64,000 nt of DNA from Silene noctiflora (lineage: Eukaryota; Streptophyta; Magnoliopsida; Caryophyllales; Caryophyllaceae): NCBI GenBank assembly GCA_009801015.1, contig VHZZ01000003.1:71016-135015 (forward strand). Reading direction: 5' to 3'. Below the pieces are notes generated by a model. That model worked only from the letters and a program-made list of their open reading frames with translations, was not told where the DNA came from and searched no databases. The translations under genes were made by a program, and so were the position numbers. Positions 43,591 through 60,352 of the stretch are shown piece by piece (position 1 is the first letter of the stretch; the number at the start of each line of letters is the position of its first letter).

Positions 43591-46500
43591 ATGGATTTCC
43601 CAAGAGACTTAGACTTATTTGGAGAAGTAGAAGAAGAAGAAGACAACAATGAAGGCAACAACAATCACTCTTCTTCTTCATCTGGTTCTTCACATTCATC
43701 TTCACCTTCCAATTCATCTTCATCTTCTTCATCTGCATCTTCTTCTTCGAGATCAAGATCTTCATCTAGTGGAGGCGGTGGCGGTGGCGGAGGCGAAGAT
43801 GATAGAGATAAAGAAGAAATTATTTCTAATAATAATAGTCGGTTTATAACTAGGGATATATTTGGTGATGATGATGACGATGATGATGATGAAAATAATC
43901 AACGATATAATAATAATAATGATGATGATGATGAGGATGATGATGAGGATGATTTTAGGGATTTATTTGGGGATGATAATGAAGATTATTGTAAAACCCT
44001 AGCTACTAGTCCTTATCCTGTACCTGGTAATTTGTTGTATTTTCACTTTGAATTGATAATTTTGTTTAATTTGGTGATTTTAGTTGATTTTGATGCTTAC
44101 TATGTTCACTTAACATTGAATTTTGAGGTAATTTTGGTGGGTTTTGTTGTTGGCATGTGTAATTTTAGGTAAAGTTTGGATTTTGAGGCATGCCCTTTAC
44201 AGTTCAGTGATTATTTTGATTCGGAAACAGTCTCTTTGTATTGCTAATACTCGTAATTTGTGGGAGCCATTTAGGGTAATGTTGTTATTTGTGGTGGTGG
44301 GTGTAATTTTAGGTAAAGTTTGGATTTTGATGATGTCCTTTACATTTTGATGATTTTTTTAGTCGGAAACAACGTCTTTGTGTCCTTAACATAGGAGTAA
44401 GGCTATGTATATACGACCTCCTTACCCTGTAATTTGCCGGCAAGTATCCGATGTACTACCACTAGCTGTATACGAAGTAGTTTTTTTAGCTTTATAATAA
44501 AGTTTTGGAGTTTTGTTTTTAAAATTATGAGTTTTACTATAAAGTTTATGAGTTCATTCAAATATTAAGCTCAAAAATTACAATAAAACTCAAAAACATT
44601 ACATATAATCTTACTTAAATTTGAGTTTTGACTGAAAAAAATTAAAATCTAAATTATAAACTTTAATAAGCTCATAAAAAATACATATATGCTCAAAAAC
44701 AAATAAAGTTTGAGGTAAAAAGCTCAGAAAAAAAATACACATGCCCAAAAACAAATAAAGTCTTAGGTAGTACATCCGATGTATGTTTCTTTTTCTCGTA
44801 ATTTGTGGTAGCCATTGAGGTAGTGTTGTTGTTGTTGGTGGTGGTTGTGGCGGTCGTGGGTTTTGTTGTATCCAACAAAGGGTGGAAAGTCCCATCTGAG
44901 TTACTTGGATCTTTGTTGGAATTGTTTCTCACTCTGTGTTTGGATTTATATCTTAAATTTGCAGTACTACCTCCAATTCAGAATAATAATCATCAATCTA
45001 GAGGTGGCCATGGCAGGGGCCGAGGGCGAGGCCGATTTCAAAATGATAGAGGTGCTGGCATTCTACCTCGGCCTGGATACCCCCCAAGACAAGGTTACGG
45101 CGGCTTTGGCTCCAGGTTTCCTAATGGACGAGATGAACGCTTTGTTTCGGAGTTGAAATTTGCAAAAAGCGAGGAAACATTGTCCAGAAAAGTTATCCAG
45201 TTTCAAGAGGTAAATTATGTCTGCCTTATGATGGGTAATTTTTGTACATGAATATTAATCTCTATGTGAAGTGGCTGTTTTTAGGCAACAACTTCAAGTA
45301 GATCCAAGTTGCTTCCCTTCAAATGAGATGGAAACACATGTAAATACCGGAAACACCTGTCAGTTCTGAGCTTAGTGAACTTGTCTTCTTAAGCTCAACA
45401 TTCAATTGATTACACTTTCTTTAAAAGAAAACTACTCTGCAAAATGTGGCTTACGTTATTTGATTTGGAGATTGAGTTGGCTTCTGTACAACTTGGTCTT
45501 TCTAATTTATATGGTAGTTAAATTCTTTATCAGCCTTTTGGATGTTATTCTATCTGCTTTGTACAAGAAATTTGTTATCTTTGACCCATGTGTTAGAAGT
45601 GTACCTTTTCGTCACCCAGTAGCTATAATTTACTTGATGATTGCCATGTCAATGATCGTTTTTCATTAACTATTGCTTGCTAATACAATTTTATGACAAT
45701 TTGATTAAATAGCCTTGCGAACTTGCGTGCTACAGTCGTGCTGAAGGAGGCGACGTCTTCTTTGATGATAGTAGCTTGGTGAGTCACGAGATCTGTCATG
45801 AGTTCATTTTTTTTACCAGTATGCCATTCAAGCATCGATGATAGCTAAATCTTGAAAAATTTACAAATTGTTGCATTTTATTTTTGTAGAGGCTCTTCAA
45901 GCGTCTTATCAGCGAAGATGTTGGAGCGGATCTGAATGAGGGCTTTGATACTTTCATTGAGAAAAAGGGTATGCAATGTGTATAAAACATGTCTTCAACA
46001 ATTGGTTTTGCACCTGTCAGTGATTTCAATAGAATCTAAAACAGGAAAAATAAATTTACTATCAGGGATGAATATAAGCTCAGCTTGTTATTAATTGTCC
46101 ATAAACCAGATTTGGGCTCTCAGGGTTTTGGTAATATGCTTGCTTGCATAAGACACAAACGTATTCCTCTTCAGAATATGCATTTCGTGGTAAGTACAAT
46201 AGTCTTTCTCGTGCTTTATCTTATGGATGGACATGCATCCCATAGAATTTTGGCATCCATTGTGCGTAACCTTCCCTTTTTTTTTTTTCTTTGCAGACTT
46301 TTCGCAATAACCTCAATAAGGTAAATAGCAATTTTCTTCAATAATTTCCCTTATGTTGTGTACACTTCAAGTAAGCACTGGATATTTCCTTTTTCATGAC
46401 AAATATTGGTAACGTTGACTGTCTTCAAGGAATGCTTTTCCATCTGATGTGGATTGTTTGAAGCATTCCTAGAAAAAGATGATAATTATCTTACTTTGAA

Positions 46501-49135
46501 GCATTAATAAGATATAATATTAATTAACGGAGACCAAGGGAGTGACACCAATGTACAAAAGTGATGATACTTATAACTCGCTATACAAAGCTGTTGTACT
46601 ACTCTATGCTCTTGCTTTTGCAAATCAGTACTGATGTTTTTGAGGTCAGGAAAGGAACAAAACTTTGAATTCAATAGGCTTGTAATTTCAGTGAGAAACT
46701 AAATCTTCTTATTTTGTACCCTTTATGTAGATTATGGCCACTGCTTATATCAGGAATGAGCCCTGGGAGATGGGAGTGCATAAAAGAAATGGGGTGGTCT
46801 ATCTTGATGTTCACAAGCTACCTGAAAGGCCACAGACTGAGCTGGATCGAAGAAGGTAGCATACTAAATTTTGTTATCCTTGCTGTGGACGTGTCAGTTC
46901 TTTAGCTGTAATTCCTTTAGTGGAGGTGGTACACTAGCATGATAAGGGATATTGCTTTGAATCCCGGGTGAGTTGATGACCCTAGGATAAAACAGCCAAC
47001 CTATGTTGCTTCATCTACATTTAAAAAAGTATTTCTAGTTTGATGGTTTTTTCTAACCGTCATCTTTTTTTTTTTTGCTACTAGATGCTATTGGGGATAT
47101 TGCTTTGAGTCCCTAGCCACCGAAGATCCTAGAAGAGATAGTGGGGAGGGGATACATCATATAGATGCTAATATTGAGTATTGTGCTGTCATTAAAACAA
47201 AACTTGGCGCTCATCGTCTATTAATGGGCGCTGAAATGGATTGCTGTGATTCAACGGATGATGGAAGGAGGTTTTATGTGGAGTTGAAAACATCTCGTGA
47301 GGTATGGATTAAGGAAGTTTGTAAATCTTCACATTGTTTCTTCCAATTTTTTTGGGCGGGTGGGAAGGGAATGATATTGGTCAGAAGCTTGATAAGTTGA
47401 TTGTCATTATTATGAATAAACTTACCTTGGGGCCGTTGATCGACAGTTGGAATATCACACTGAAGAAAGATATGAAAGGGAGAAGTTGCTCAAATTTTGG
47501 GTATGTTCAGTTTATTGTCTTATACAAACAATCTTGAGTTTCTGTTTGATGGGCTTCATCTTTGAGATGCAACTGACAATCATCTTATATTAATATGGGT
47601 GAAATTACTTTTGCAGATCCAATCATTTTTGGCTGGTGTTCCCTATATTGTCGTCGGTTTTAGGTAAATTACTCTTCTATTGCAGGGTATTATCCTTCGT
47701 TTTTTATCGTTCTCTTCTTTTGTCTCCTTCTATGTATGGACTGTTTTTATGAACTTGGCCTGTCTGCTGAGTGTTGGGTTATTGTGCACTCCTTGTACTG
47801 CTCTTTCCTGTGCTTAGGGGATTACATTTTTTTGGTCTCGAAAAAGACATTTTGATGTCATACTTGTTTGTTGAAAAGAAAGAATGTAGGGTGGCTGTCA
47901 CACCATCAATATGATCCATGAAGAAACAATGCTTGCTTTGAGATAGAATTTGTTTCACCTATCTGTATAATTTATCATATGCTCTTAGATCCTGGAATGA
48001 ACTACTGTCTGTCTGCCAATTTCATGTCAAAATCGTTCGTCATTGCCAGAAGTCTTTATTTTAATATGTTCTCAAACAAGACAGTTTCAGAACATATTTT
48101 TTGTGAGGCCATTCCATTATTCAATACATCAAATCCAGCCCTTTCATTGTATGTCTTCTATTTGCGAGATAGTCTCAATAGGAGATTGACTATCGTTAGT
48201 ATGTTGGATGCACATTCAAAGTCTGTTTACGTTTGTCTGGCGCAGGGATGATTCAGGGCGGCTTGTTCGGACAGAAAGAATGAGGACAAAAGACATTAAT
48301 CACAGGGTGAAGATGAAGAATTATTGGCAGGTGATATGTTAATGCTAAAAGTAGCAGCCATGATATTTCATTTTACGTTTCTACCTTTTGTTTCATGTAG
48401 TCTCGACCTCTTAAGTTGCGAAGAAACATACGAAGTTGACTATATGACACATTGCTTATACTTTAGATTTTCCTCTCCGTGTCTTATGGCCCTAAATATA
48501 GTATACACTTTCTCTTTCATGGTTGTAATTGTCACTATATGGTTTCAAATATAGGCAATGACACCGAAACGTGGCAGGGTTATTAAGGTTTTAAGTTAAC
48601 CACAAAGTCCACAATCGCATTTTGAGTCTATATTGGCCGCATTTATAGCAAAATGACCGGCATTAGACCACAGTGGCCGATTCGTAATCAAGTATTAAAC
48701 CAAGTATTAATATTTTGGCCAGTACCACCTCAAAATACGGTCGTTGTACTCTTCAAGACCTTTATGTAGTGCAAGGCCCGGTGTAACTTCTGTATTTTGA
48801 ATCTCATTCCAATGGTGTGATTCATGGAATGACAGGGTGGGGTGTGCTTGGCATTCGCTGATGAGGTCCTGTGCTGGCTCTACGGTACTGTTAAAGAAAG
48901 TAAGTTCACTGCTTTTGCTTCTTTCCTTTTATCCATTATCATATTTGAAGTATCGGAAACAGGCCTCAAACCCAAAGCACTCTCTTTTATTCCGCAAAGT
49001 AATGTTCTTGGTGTCGTGATCACAGATGAGGACTATATACTACAGTTTGCTCCACCTTTCACCCGTTTGGAGCTTCTCCAAGCTAATTCTTGCCCTGACG
49101 CAATTACACAGCATGTCGAGCAATTACAACAATGA
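43591..49135 (+). CDS. DXO1: Decapping nuclease DXO/RAI1 homologue (plant DXO1)
   Basis: Thirteen exons: 43591-44026, 44965-45209, 45713-45778, 45890-45968, 46110-46189, 46297-46320, 46731-46855, 47085-47301, 47447-47500, 47617-47663, 48246-48330, 48836-48899, 49026-49135; 543 residues, matching plant DXO1. The enzyme removes non-canonical RNA caps, in plants mainly NAD caps, and also affects cap methylation through its N-terminus. The first 200 residues are disordered: Ser runs, an eight-Gly run, Asp-rich stretches and an [11 protein letters not shown]-like block, typical of the plant extension. The catalytic fold carries GAEMDC (E402, D404) and VELKTS (E418, K420), with [20 protein letters not shown] and [19 protein letters not shown] downstream. 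All junctions keep frame and are GT-AG. The residues needed for hydrolysis are present. Confidence 0.94.
44222..44460 (+). mobile_element. SINE-like 3' segments in DXO intron 1
   Basis: Two partial copies are visible: CGGAAACAGTCTCTTTGTATTG ... AATTTGTGGGAGCC ... GGGTAATGTTGTT (44222-44285), and CGGAAACAACGTCTTTGTG ... AGTAAGGCTATGTATATACGACC ... GTAATTTGCCGGCA (44364-44445). A third short piece is at 44795-44850. They match the core of the MsrA intron array, so the same unit has also duplicated locally here. Confidence 0.5.
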
Positions 49136-50288
49136 AGACAGCAATATGAAGTCTTCAACCAAATATTTCACTTACTTTTGGGAGCCATTTATTTAACTCC
49201 ATTAAGAGCCTTAGGCACTAGATAGGAGTAAGTCAGATTATCATAGTTTTTCTCGTTTTCCCTCGTCGATGATGTATTTTATATGCTGTCTATTTTCTGT
49301 GATGCTGGTAACATTATACTGTTAGCAATAGCATCACAGTCTCACTGGTCATGAGCTGTACAGCTTGTAAAAGTAATATTTTATCCCGATATCTTTAGCA
49401 TCAATCAGCTGACTTGAAAAAAAAAAAAAAGCATCAAATTCCTGCCCTTTATTTGAATCTCTTATTTTACCCTGAAAGTTACTGTTGATTAAATTCTGTA
49501 CAATATATTCTGTGTGCCACGGACGGTTTCTCGATGTTTTCGACATGTGGAGGAGGTGAAAAGTTTTATGTTGTTACGGTAACAAATCTGTATTATTGCT
49601 GCTTTATCTTTGGAGATTTTTCTTCTCATTTTTTCATTTCGCTAATGCTCGACCCTTTCCCTATCTTTATCGGTTACAAACTACAAATCGTGTTACCAAA
49701 CTAGAAACCCGACTAACCGGATGATCTACATACGACCAAAACCCGACTCAAAACATGAGAAAAGATAACATTAGTGATTAGCTACATCATTCTATGCAAT
49801 GCAATAACAAACAAAAGCAGACTCGATTTAATTCGTAATAATGTAACCCAAACCAAACTAACTCAACCTCGGTCTAGTTTAGACCCGACCAAACAAATCG
49901 ACTCGAATCCGAAAAAAATCTCAACCCGGGTCCCCGTAAAAAAACCTGAAAATTCAGAAGAAACCCAAAATTGTAGAGAGAGAAACAGAGGTAACCTTGG
50001 TTCCTCTCGTCACCCCCAATTTTTCTCTCTCCAAAACCCTAATCGTCGATTTCCTCTTCCCGAAATTCCCCCAATTTCATTCTCCTCTTTCCTGAAACCC
50101 TAATTTTCCCCCGATTTTCAGGTTAATCCGTCGTTGTATCATTATTACTTTGAATTTAGTGATTATTTTGAGATTTCTACTGTTTAATCACTAAATTTTC
50201 ACAATAATCTGTGATTAGATTGAAAAAATTGCCCCTTTTCGCGAGAATTAGGGTGATTGATAAAAATTTGCGGAAGAAAGAGGGAAAA
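49136..50288. other. DXO 3' region and CK2-beta promoter/leader
   Basis: No gene is seen. 49136-49650 is probably the DXO 3' untranslated region and terminator area. 49670-50130 is rich in ACCCGACT/AACCCG words and then AAACCCTAA and CTCTCTCC, typical of plant housekeeping leaders. An open frame at 49774-50103 lacks family resemblance. The CK2-beta leader may contain an intron beginning CAG|GTTAAT near 50122. Confidence 0.5.
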
Positions 50289-54159
<3,871 letters not shown>

Positions 54160-55594
54160 TTCAGAGACGATATCCAGACTGCAGGACTAATACACGGCTT
54201 GGACTCTATAACACGAGGAATTACTGAAGATCAGATGTTTCTCAAGCTGCAAGGAAATGGGCTAATGATATATTTGGGTACAAGTCTCTACCATTGAAAA
54301 AAAATAGCAGTTTCAGTACACTGCACTTCCGTCTGTCATTTCTATTCGAAGTTTTAGGTGTTTGCCTATCCACGAGCGTTTGTAAGCTATATACTTCTAG
54401 TGTGTGAAGTTACTGATGAAATTATAATCTAGTGGTTTTGTTGTCTTGTTTCTTTATCATTAGTAGGAAATTACCCTTTTTCTTGCCTCATTTGTTATCG
54501 CTATGCAAATCTTCCCCGTTTCCCCATTTGCATTCCTGCAAGTGATTTTATCGTTCTCATTAACTGAATGAAGTAGTCACGAACCAATCACGATGTGAAA
54601 TATACGAGTGATTGGATATCCGACAAAATTGTAAAAATTTAAAATTCCGGGAATGAATTGTCAAATCGGTTAAGTTGTAAGATTGGCCTTGTTCTTGTAG
54701 ACGGAAATTTTCTAGGTTGAAAGAAGAGGGTCGGTTGGAATTCAGGGAAGGAATTGTCAAATCGGTGAAGTTGTACGATTGGCCTTGTTCTTGTAGACAG
54801 AAATTTTCTAGGTTGAAAGAAGATGGTCGGTTGGAATTCCGGGAATGAATTGTCAAATCGGTGAAGTTGTAAGATTGGCCTTGTTCTTGTAGACAGAATT
54901 TTTCTAGGTTGAAAGAAGAGGGTTGGTTGGAATTCCGGGAATGAATTGACAAATCGGTTAAGTTGTATGACTGGCCTTGTTCTTGTAGACAGAAATTTTC
55001 TGGGTTGACAGAAGAGGGTCGAATGGTCGAATTTATGTTGTATATACATGTCGTAGTCTCACAGACCATAACCAATGATTCCGAGATTGAGAAAGAAAAT
55101 TACAGAGTACTTTGTGTTTAATTCTGCTTACATTTCCTCGTTTACTTGTAATTCTGAAGGATAAACTAATGAACTAATCATTTAAAGATGAGAATATGAA
55201 TGGAACGGAGAGACTATTTAAAGACGACAATATAAGTGGAACGGAGAGACTATTTTATAATCATGGCTTACAAAGTCTTGGGAAAAACATGAGCAAAAAA
55301 AAAATACTGTGCACAAAAATACACAAGCACATCACACAGCAACTGTCACATGATTGACAGCCTAATTTCCTGAACTTGACAGCAAAACAGGTGATCTTCT
55401 AAAAAGGCCAGCCCGGTGCACGATGGCGACCCTGCAAGGCGAAAAAAAGGAAAAAAAGGATGTACTGTGTTTCAGATTCCTGTTATAAGAACAAGTTTCT
55501 TTGTACATTTTTTTTTTCTGATTTCAGAAAAATAAGAAGAAACTTGTTCTTTTAACAACAAGCTGAAACCCAATATGTACAGTAACACAGTACA
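54160..55594. other. Convergent region between CK2-beta and the CLASSY gene
   Basis: 54160-54500 is the CK2-beta 3' region. A 96-bp minisatellite occupies 54643-55028. 55140-55260 contains two near-identical stretches (AATGGAACGGAGAGACTATTT and AAGTGGAACGGAGAGACTATTT, about 50 bases apart). 55490-55560 has GAACAAGTTTCTT and AAGAAACTTGTTCTT facing each other around a T-tract, a hairpin about 30 bases from the CLASSY stop codon that may lie in its transcript end. Confidence 0.6.
54643..55028. repeat. 96-bp minisatellite, four copies
   Basis: CCTTGTTCTTGTAGAC recurs at 54687, 54783, 54879 and 54975, exactly 96 bases apart. Units differ at only a few positions each. On the minus strand two reading frames stay open through the array (171 and 136 codons), one giving a 32-residue repeat with the core LQEQGQSYNFTDLTIHSRN. 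Because 96 is divisible by three and two frames are open, openness alone is not evidence of coding. Confidence 0.9.
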
Positions 55595-58500
55595 CTACTG
55601 ATTTTCAGGATTAAAGCTCTTGATCAGTTGGTCGGCTCCAGATTGCCGGACAATCTTCACAAACATATCAGTCGTTTTCTCATTTTGGATCATTTCTTCC
55701 AGAACCCGATCCTCTGAAATATTTGATCCCATATTTAGTATTTTCTCACTTTTGTCGCCCTCAGAGAAAACCAATTCAGAAAGACGGCCTTTATTCAAAA
55801 GTTTGTGATACTTCTTTTCTTCCAATGTATCCGAGAGTATAAGATGATACACAAACACGTCTTTCAGCTGTCCAATCCTGTAAGCCCGGCTGATCGCTTG
55901 CCTTTCCACTGACGGGTTCCAAACAACATCAAGTAAGACCACTCTCGAGGCACCAACTAAATGAATTCCTTCCCCACACGCCTTTATTGAGGCCAAAAGA
56001 ACTCTAACCTCGCTACCTGGATCATTAAAGCGATTAATAGAGGTTTGTCTTTGCTTTGTGGCTTGTTGCCCTTTCATGTAAAGATACTCTTCTCCCTCGG
56101 ACCAATCATACCGAGACTTCAGCAAATCTGCAATGAAATTCAAGGGCTGCAAATACTGGCTGAACACCAAGATTTTCTCCCCTGCAGCAAGATTAATGAG
56201 TTCTAAGAGAAACTTGATCTTCAAACCGACTTCCAGGTTCTCCTTATGCTTCTCCAATAATCCCTTGTCTATAATGTCAGGTACATGGTTACACACATTT
56301 AAAAGCGAGGGATGAACACAAGCTACAGATACCAGATGATTCTCTTCGATAATGTATTTAACTCCCGACAATTGCTGACAGCAGGTCTTTTGTAGATCAG
56401 ATGGCTTTAGAAACACAACAGAATGATATAATCCACGGAGAGTCTTCTTCAAGATCTCCCCCTTGTGGACATGAACAAAGGGTTTCATCCATTTCCTTAA
56501 TTCCGCAATTTTTCTATCATCGTCAATGTAATTGCCTAATAAAAGAGGATTCCTGAATTCTTCTCTGACTAAAGAAAGTGTGTTATGAAGTTCAACGAAA
56601 TTGTTCTGGAAGGGAGTCCCGGAGAGGATGATTCTTCGCTTTGTTTTAACTTTAGTCAAGACGTTCCAGATATTACTGTCATTGTTCCTCGGGGTGTGCC
56701 CTTCATCCAATACTAAGATACCCGGCTGCTCGAGAAGTGCTTTCTTGATACTCCCGTCCATGTCCTTCTTTTCACCAGCAAGCTCATCAAAGAGCCGATA
56801 GCTAATTCCTAAAATACCCTTCCCCTTGGCCCATGAACAAAGCTTTTGCAACCTAACATTATTTGTGGCTCTGACAGCCTCCGGATCCTCTTTGCCAGAA
56901 GGTTCCGTTTTGTTCAGGTTGTGAAATGGTACATCAACGTTCCATCTGGCAAACTCTTCTTCCCATGTAAGAAGCATACTCGTTGGAGAAACAATGACGG
57001 GTCTTGACATTGGATTTTTCTTAATGAAAGATTGGAGAAAGGTGATCGCCAAACGGGTCTTTCCGGTACCAGGTGCATGGCATATGATACACCCTCCTAT
57101 TTGGATATTCGTGAGTTTTCCAAGTTCATCTATTTTTGTTGTTCCTCCAACATTTCTCCAGATAAACTCGAATGCTTCTTGCTGGTGAGGGTATAAAGTC
57201 TTTTTTACCTTCGGGATGAGATCCCACACCGTACCCTGATCTTTATCTGAATGAACATGTTCAGGGTAGTATTCAAAATCAGGAAGATTTACCCCATTAG
57301 AGACAGCAGCTCTGTATCCGTCACAAGGAAACAAATGATGCTTCTTGTTCTCTGATCTCCCAAATGGATCGGTGTCCTAAACATGCAAAACCAAGAGTAA
57401 TCTGTCACAATCCACGGAGCTATAGAATGAAGAGGGATATCAGTACAACAAAGCAGAAATCTTTTAAGGCCTTAATCTATCTAAACTATAGTACATGTAT
57501 TGATGTATATGATCACGGATTAACTCTATCGGAATATTGAAATTTACGACTTTTATGGAACTTTATTATACGGTGTCATTTCTTGGATTTGGTATCTTTT
57601 TTAAACATCACAATTTTAAGAACATGGCAAGGATAGTGGATGTAGTGAATTGGATCCACTGGACCTAAAAAAATGTCGTGAAGGCGATTGGGTAAAAGGA
57701 GCAGATTCTACCAGGCTATATCAGGTTTCAGATCAGGCAAGTTTAGACAGCTTTAAATGCACCATTGGTAAAAATAAAAAAAATAAAAAATAAAATAAAA
57801 AGTGAAGCCTCGAAGTATGAGAAATTCGGGAACTTTTGACAGAAACTGAACCAGGTAATGACATATCCTGCCCAAACCCAGACCTAATTTTTACTTCTTC
57901 TGTTCCATTGAATTGTTTACGTTTTTCAAAATTCTCCTCACATATTTTTTAGAACATAAACAATTCAATAGAACAATGAAGTACTACTAGTAGATAGTAC
58001 AGCTAGAGTTGAGGAAATTCAGAATTTGGTAAAAACAGGTGAGAAACATTTAAGTAACTTACAAAAGCTGGTATGACATATCTCATTTCGAGCTTGACAA
58101 ATGAGCAGTATTTGCACCTAATACCAATTTGGTCATCAAGAATCAAGTAGTGCTTTCCTCGGCAACACAACTTGCCTTGCACAACTGCACCATCATCGGA
58201 ATCAACATCATCGTTTTCACCATCTTCTTCCTGAAAACAGTAGCACATGTAGCTGGCTGACTAACAGAAGATAAGAGAATATGTCCAATTAGCTAGGGAG
58301 CAAAACCCTCCTAGGCCATGAGCCTATATCGTCAGACGGTAAAATACTGAAAGCCTCAGGCTAGCTCACGAGCTAAATGTAATTATGCGGACCTAAAATA
58401 CACCTTAATAACTAATAAGTAAATACTGATATATGAAACCTTACCGAACAAGAAGTTGAACAGCCAACATCGCAAGTTCTAAGAGCAAAATCAAGATCAT

Positions 58501-60352
58501 TGAAGAGTCCTTCTATTTCTTCTTCCTCTTTGGTTTTCTCGGGCAGTGACTTCTTGGCCGTAAAACTGAATTTCAAGGGAAGAAATGCTCCAGTTACAGA
58601 ACATGCAGGGTTCTCCCACCCTGTATTAATATTCTCTAAAATAGCGTTAAGCAATATGTTTCCAACCTTGCTAGACTTCAGCTTTTGCTTCTTCCGTGGA
58701 GGACTACACTCTTTCTCTAGGTTCCTATTCTTAGGAGGCCTGCCTCTTTTTCTCTTGACGACATTCTCACATCCCTTATCGTCAAGAGGCTTAGGGACAT
58801 GCTCAACCTTAGAGTCATTTTCGAGAATAGGGCCTCTTTTTCTCTTGACAGCATTCTCACATCCCTTATCGTCAACAGGCTTAGGGACATGCTCAACCTT
58901 AGAGCCATTTTCGAGAATAGGGCCATTCTGCACAAGGTTATTCTTCGGCTGAGAATTGCCTTCCACACAAGTACTCCTGCGTGGCCTGCTTCTCGTTCTA
59001 AAGCCAACATTCTCACATCCTTTGTTATCCAAAGGCTCATGGACAGCCTCAACTTTTGGGTCATTTTCAAGCATAGGGTCATTCTCGGGATCAGGCAGCG
59101 GGTCATTCTCCGGATCAGAGTCATTCTCAGGAACAGGCATAGGGCCATTCTCGGGGTCAGAGTCGTTCTCAGGCTCAGAACTGCCTTCCACATAAGTACT
59201 CCTACATGACCTGCGTCTCTTTCTAAAGCCAACATTTCCACAAGCATTGGCGTAATCAGGCATATGACGGTTTTCACGAGAATCATCCTTGTCACTGTCT
59301 GAGGAAGAATGTGATTCATCATCAATGGTGACAGGGCAACTCACAGTTCCGTCTCTTATTTTCTTCCAAGGCAACTTCATGCGACGATGAGACCTCGTTC
59401 TTCTACCCACAAAATCATCTTTTGGGGCATTATTCTCAGGTGCCACGGGTAAAATCAACCCATCATACTTTCTTTTTCCGAACAAAAGATCAGTAGAAAC
59501 TCCCTCCCTCCACTTCTCATCATTACTGTCGTTGCACTTCAATCTGTCACTATCCTTATCACTGTCACTATCACGATCACCACTGTCAACATTATCATTC
59601 TTATCAATCTCTTTTTCAGTGGAACTGCCTACTTCATCTTCGGCTTCCCTGTGGATATTCATGGTTTCATCATCTGAGTCGGAACTAGTAACAGCGGAAC
59701 TCTCACAGCTATAATCAGAGTTCAGTTTTTCCTCAATTATTTCCAAGGAATCGTCACTAACCTCATAATAGGCCACATGACCCTTCGCAATCTCATTGTT
59801 CTCCTCATTAATATCGTGATCAACATTATTTTCTGCAATGTTATCGTCATCTTTGCCACTCTTACAACTATCATCCTTAACCAAATCTCGATTCTTCTCA
59901 ACGCTTCCACTTTGTTTAATGGAATTAGTTTTAGGAGCAGCAACCCTTCTATTATACTCAGCTTCATCCACCACCATATAGCTGTGACCATTCGCAAGAT
60001 CCTTGTCCTCCTCATTAATATCGTCATCAACATTATTCTCTGCATTGTTATCGTCATCTTTGCCACTCTTACTACTATCATCCTTCACCGAATCATGGGT
60101 CTTCTCAACGCTTCCACTTTGAGTGACGGAAGTAGTTTTAAGAGCCGCAATCCTTCTATTATACTCAGCTTCATCCACAACCATAATATCCTCATCGTCA
60201 TCCCCCTCCTCATTAACTAGACCTACATTACCAAATTTTCTCACGCTACTCCGCGTACTTCTTGTAGGGAACCAACCTTTATTTTTCTCCTTATTCAACT
60301 CCATCATAGCTCGCTGAAGCCGCGTTCTTCTGCCTACTGGTACAGACGTCAT
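55595..60352 (-). CDS. SNF2-type protein CLASSY 3/4-like (RdDM, Pol IV partner)
   Basis: Exons on the minus strand: 58445-60352, 58063-58230, 55595-57376; 1285 residues. CLASSY proteins are nuclear SNF2 ATPase-like factors that recruit RNA polymerase IV to make siRNAs for DNA methylation. The N-terminal half is acidic and disordered, with internal repeats and an AT-hook-like KRKRGRPPKN (near residue 540). Next come the CLASSY-specific block LFNDLDFALRTCDVG, a Cys-containing segment (KLCCRGKHYLILDDQIGIRC, CKYCSF), and the helicase core. That core has HAPGTGKTR (Walker A, about 793-800), DEGH (about 916-919), LSGTPFQNN, LVFSQY and SRAYRIGQ. The DEGHTPRN box is the CLASSY variant of DEAH. Both introns are short and GT-AG, and frame is kept. 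The CLSY3/4 branch rather than CLSY1/2 is suggested by the domain arrangement and the Cys-containing block; I am less sure of this than of the family. Confidence 0.92.
57898..57990. mobile_element. Stowaway-like MITE in a CLASSY intron
   Basis: CTTCTTCTGTTCCATTGAATTG then TTTACG at the left, with CATAAACAATTCAATAGAAC then AATGAAGTAC at the right, form a roughly 90-bp hairpin in the second intron. Confidence 0.6.

Noticed and set aside
46930-46990. SINE-like box B (TTTGAATCCCGG) in DXO intron 7
   Set aside because: No box A, tail or target duplication; similarity to the start of exon 8 is a better explanation.
54560-55075. Calling the 171-codon minus-strand frame a gene
   Set aside because: The 96-base period keeps frames open automatically and two frames are open at once; no known family. 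Kept as a repeat and a finding only.
58500-60317. Several plus-strand open frames of 60-150 codons
   Set aside because: They are antisense shadows of the large CLASSY exon, produced by its repeats and low stop density.
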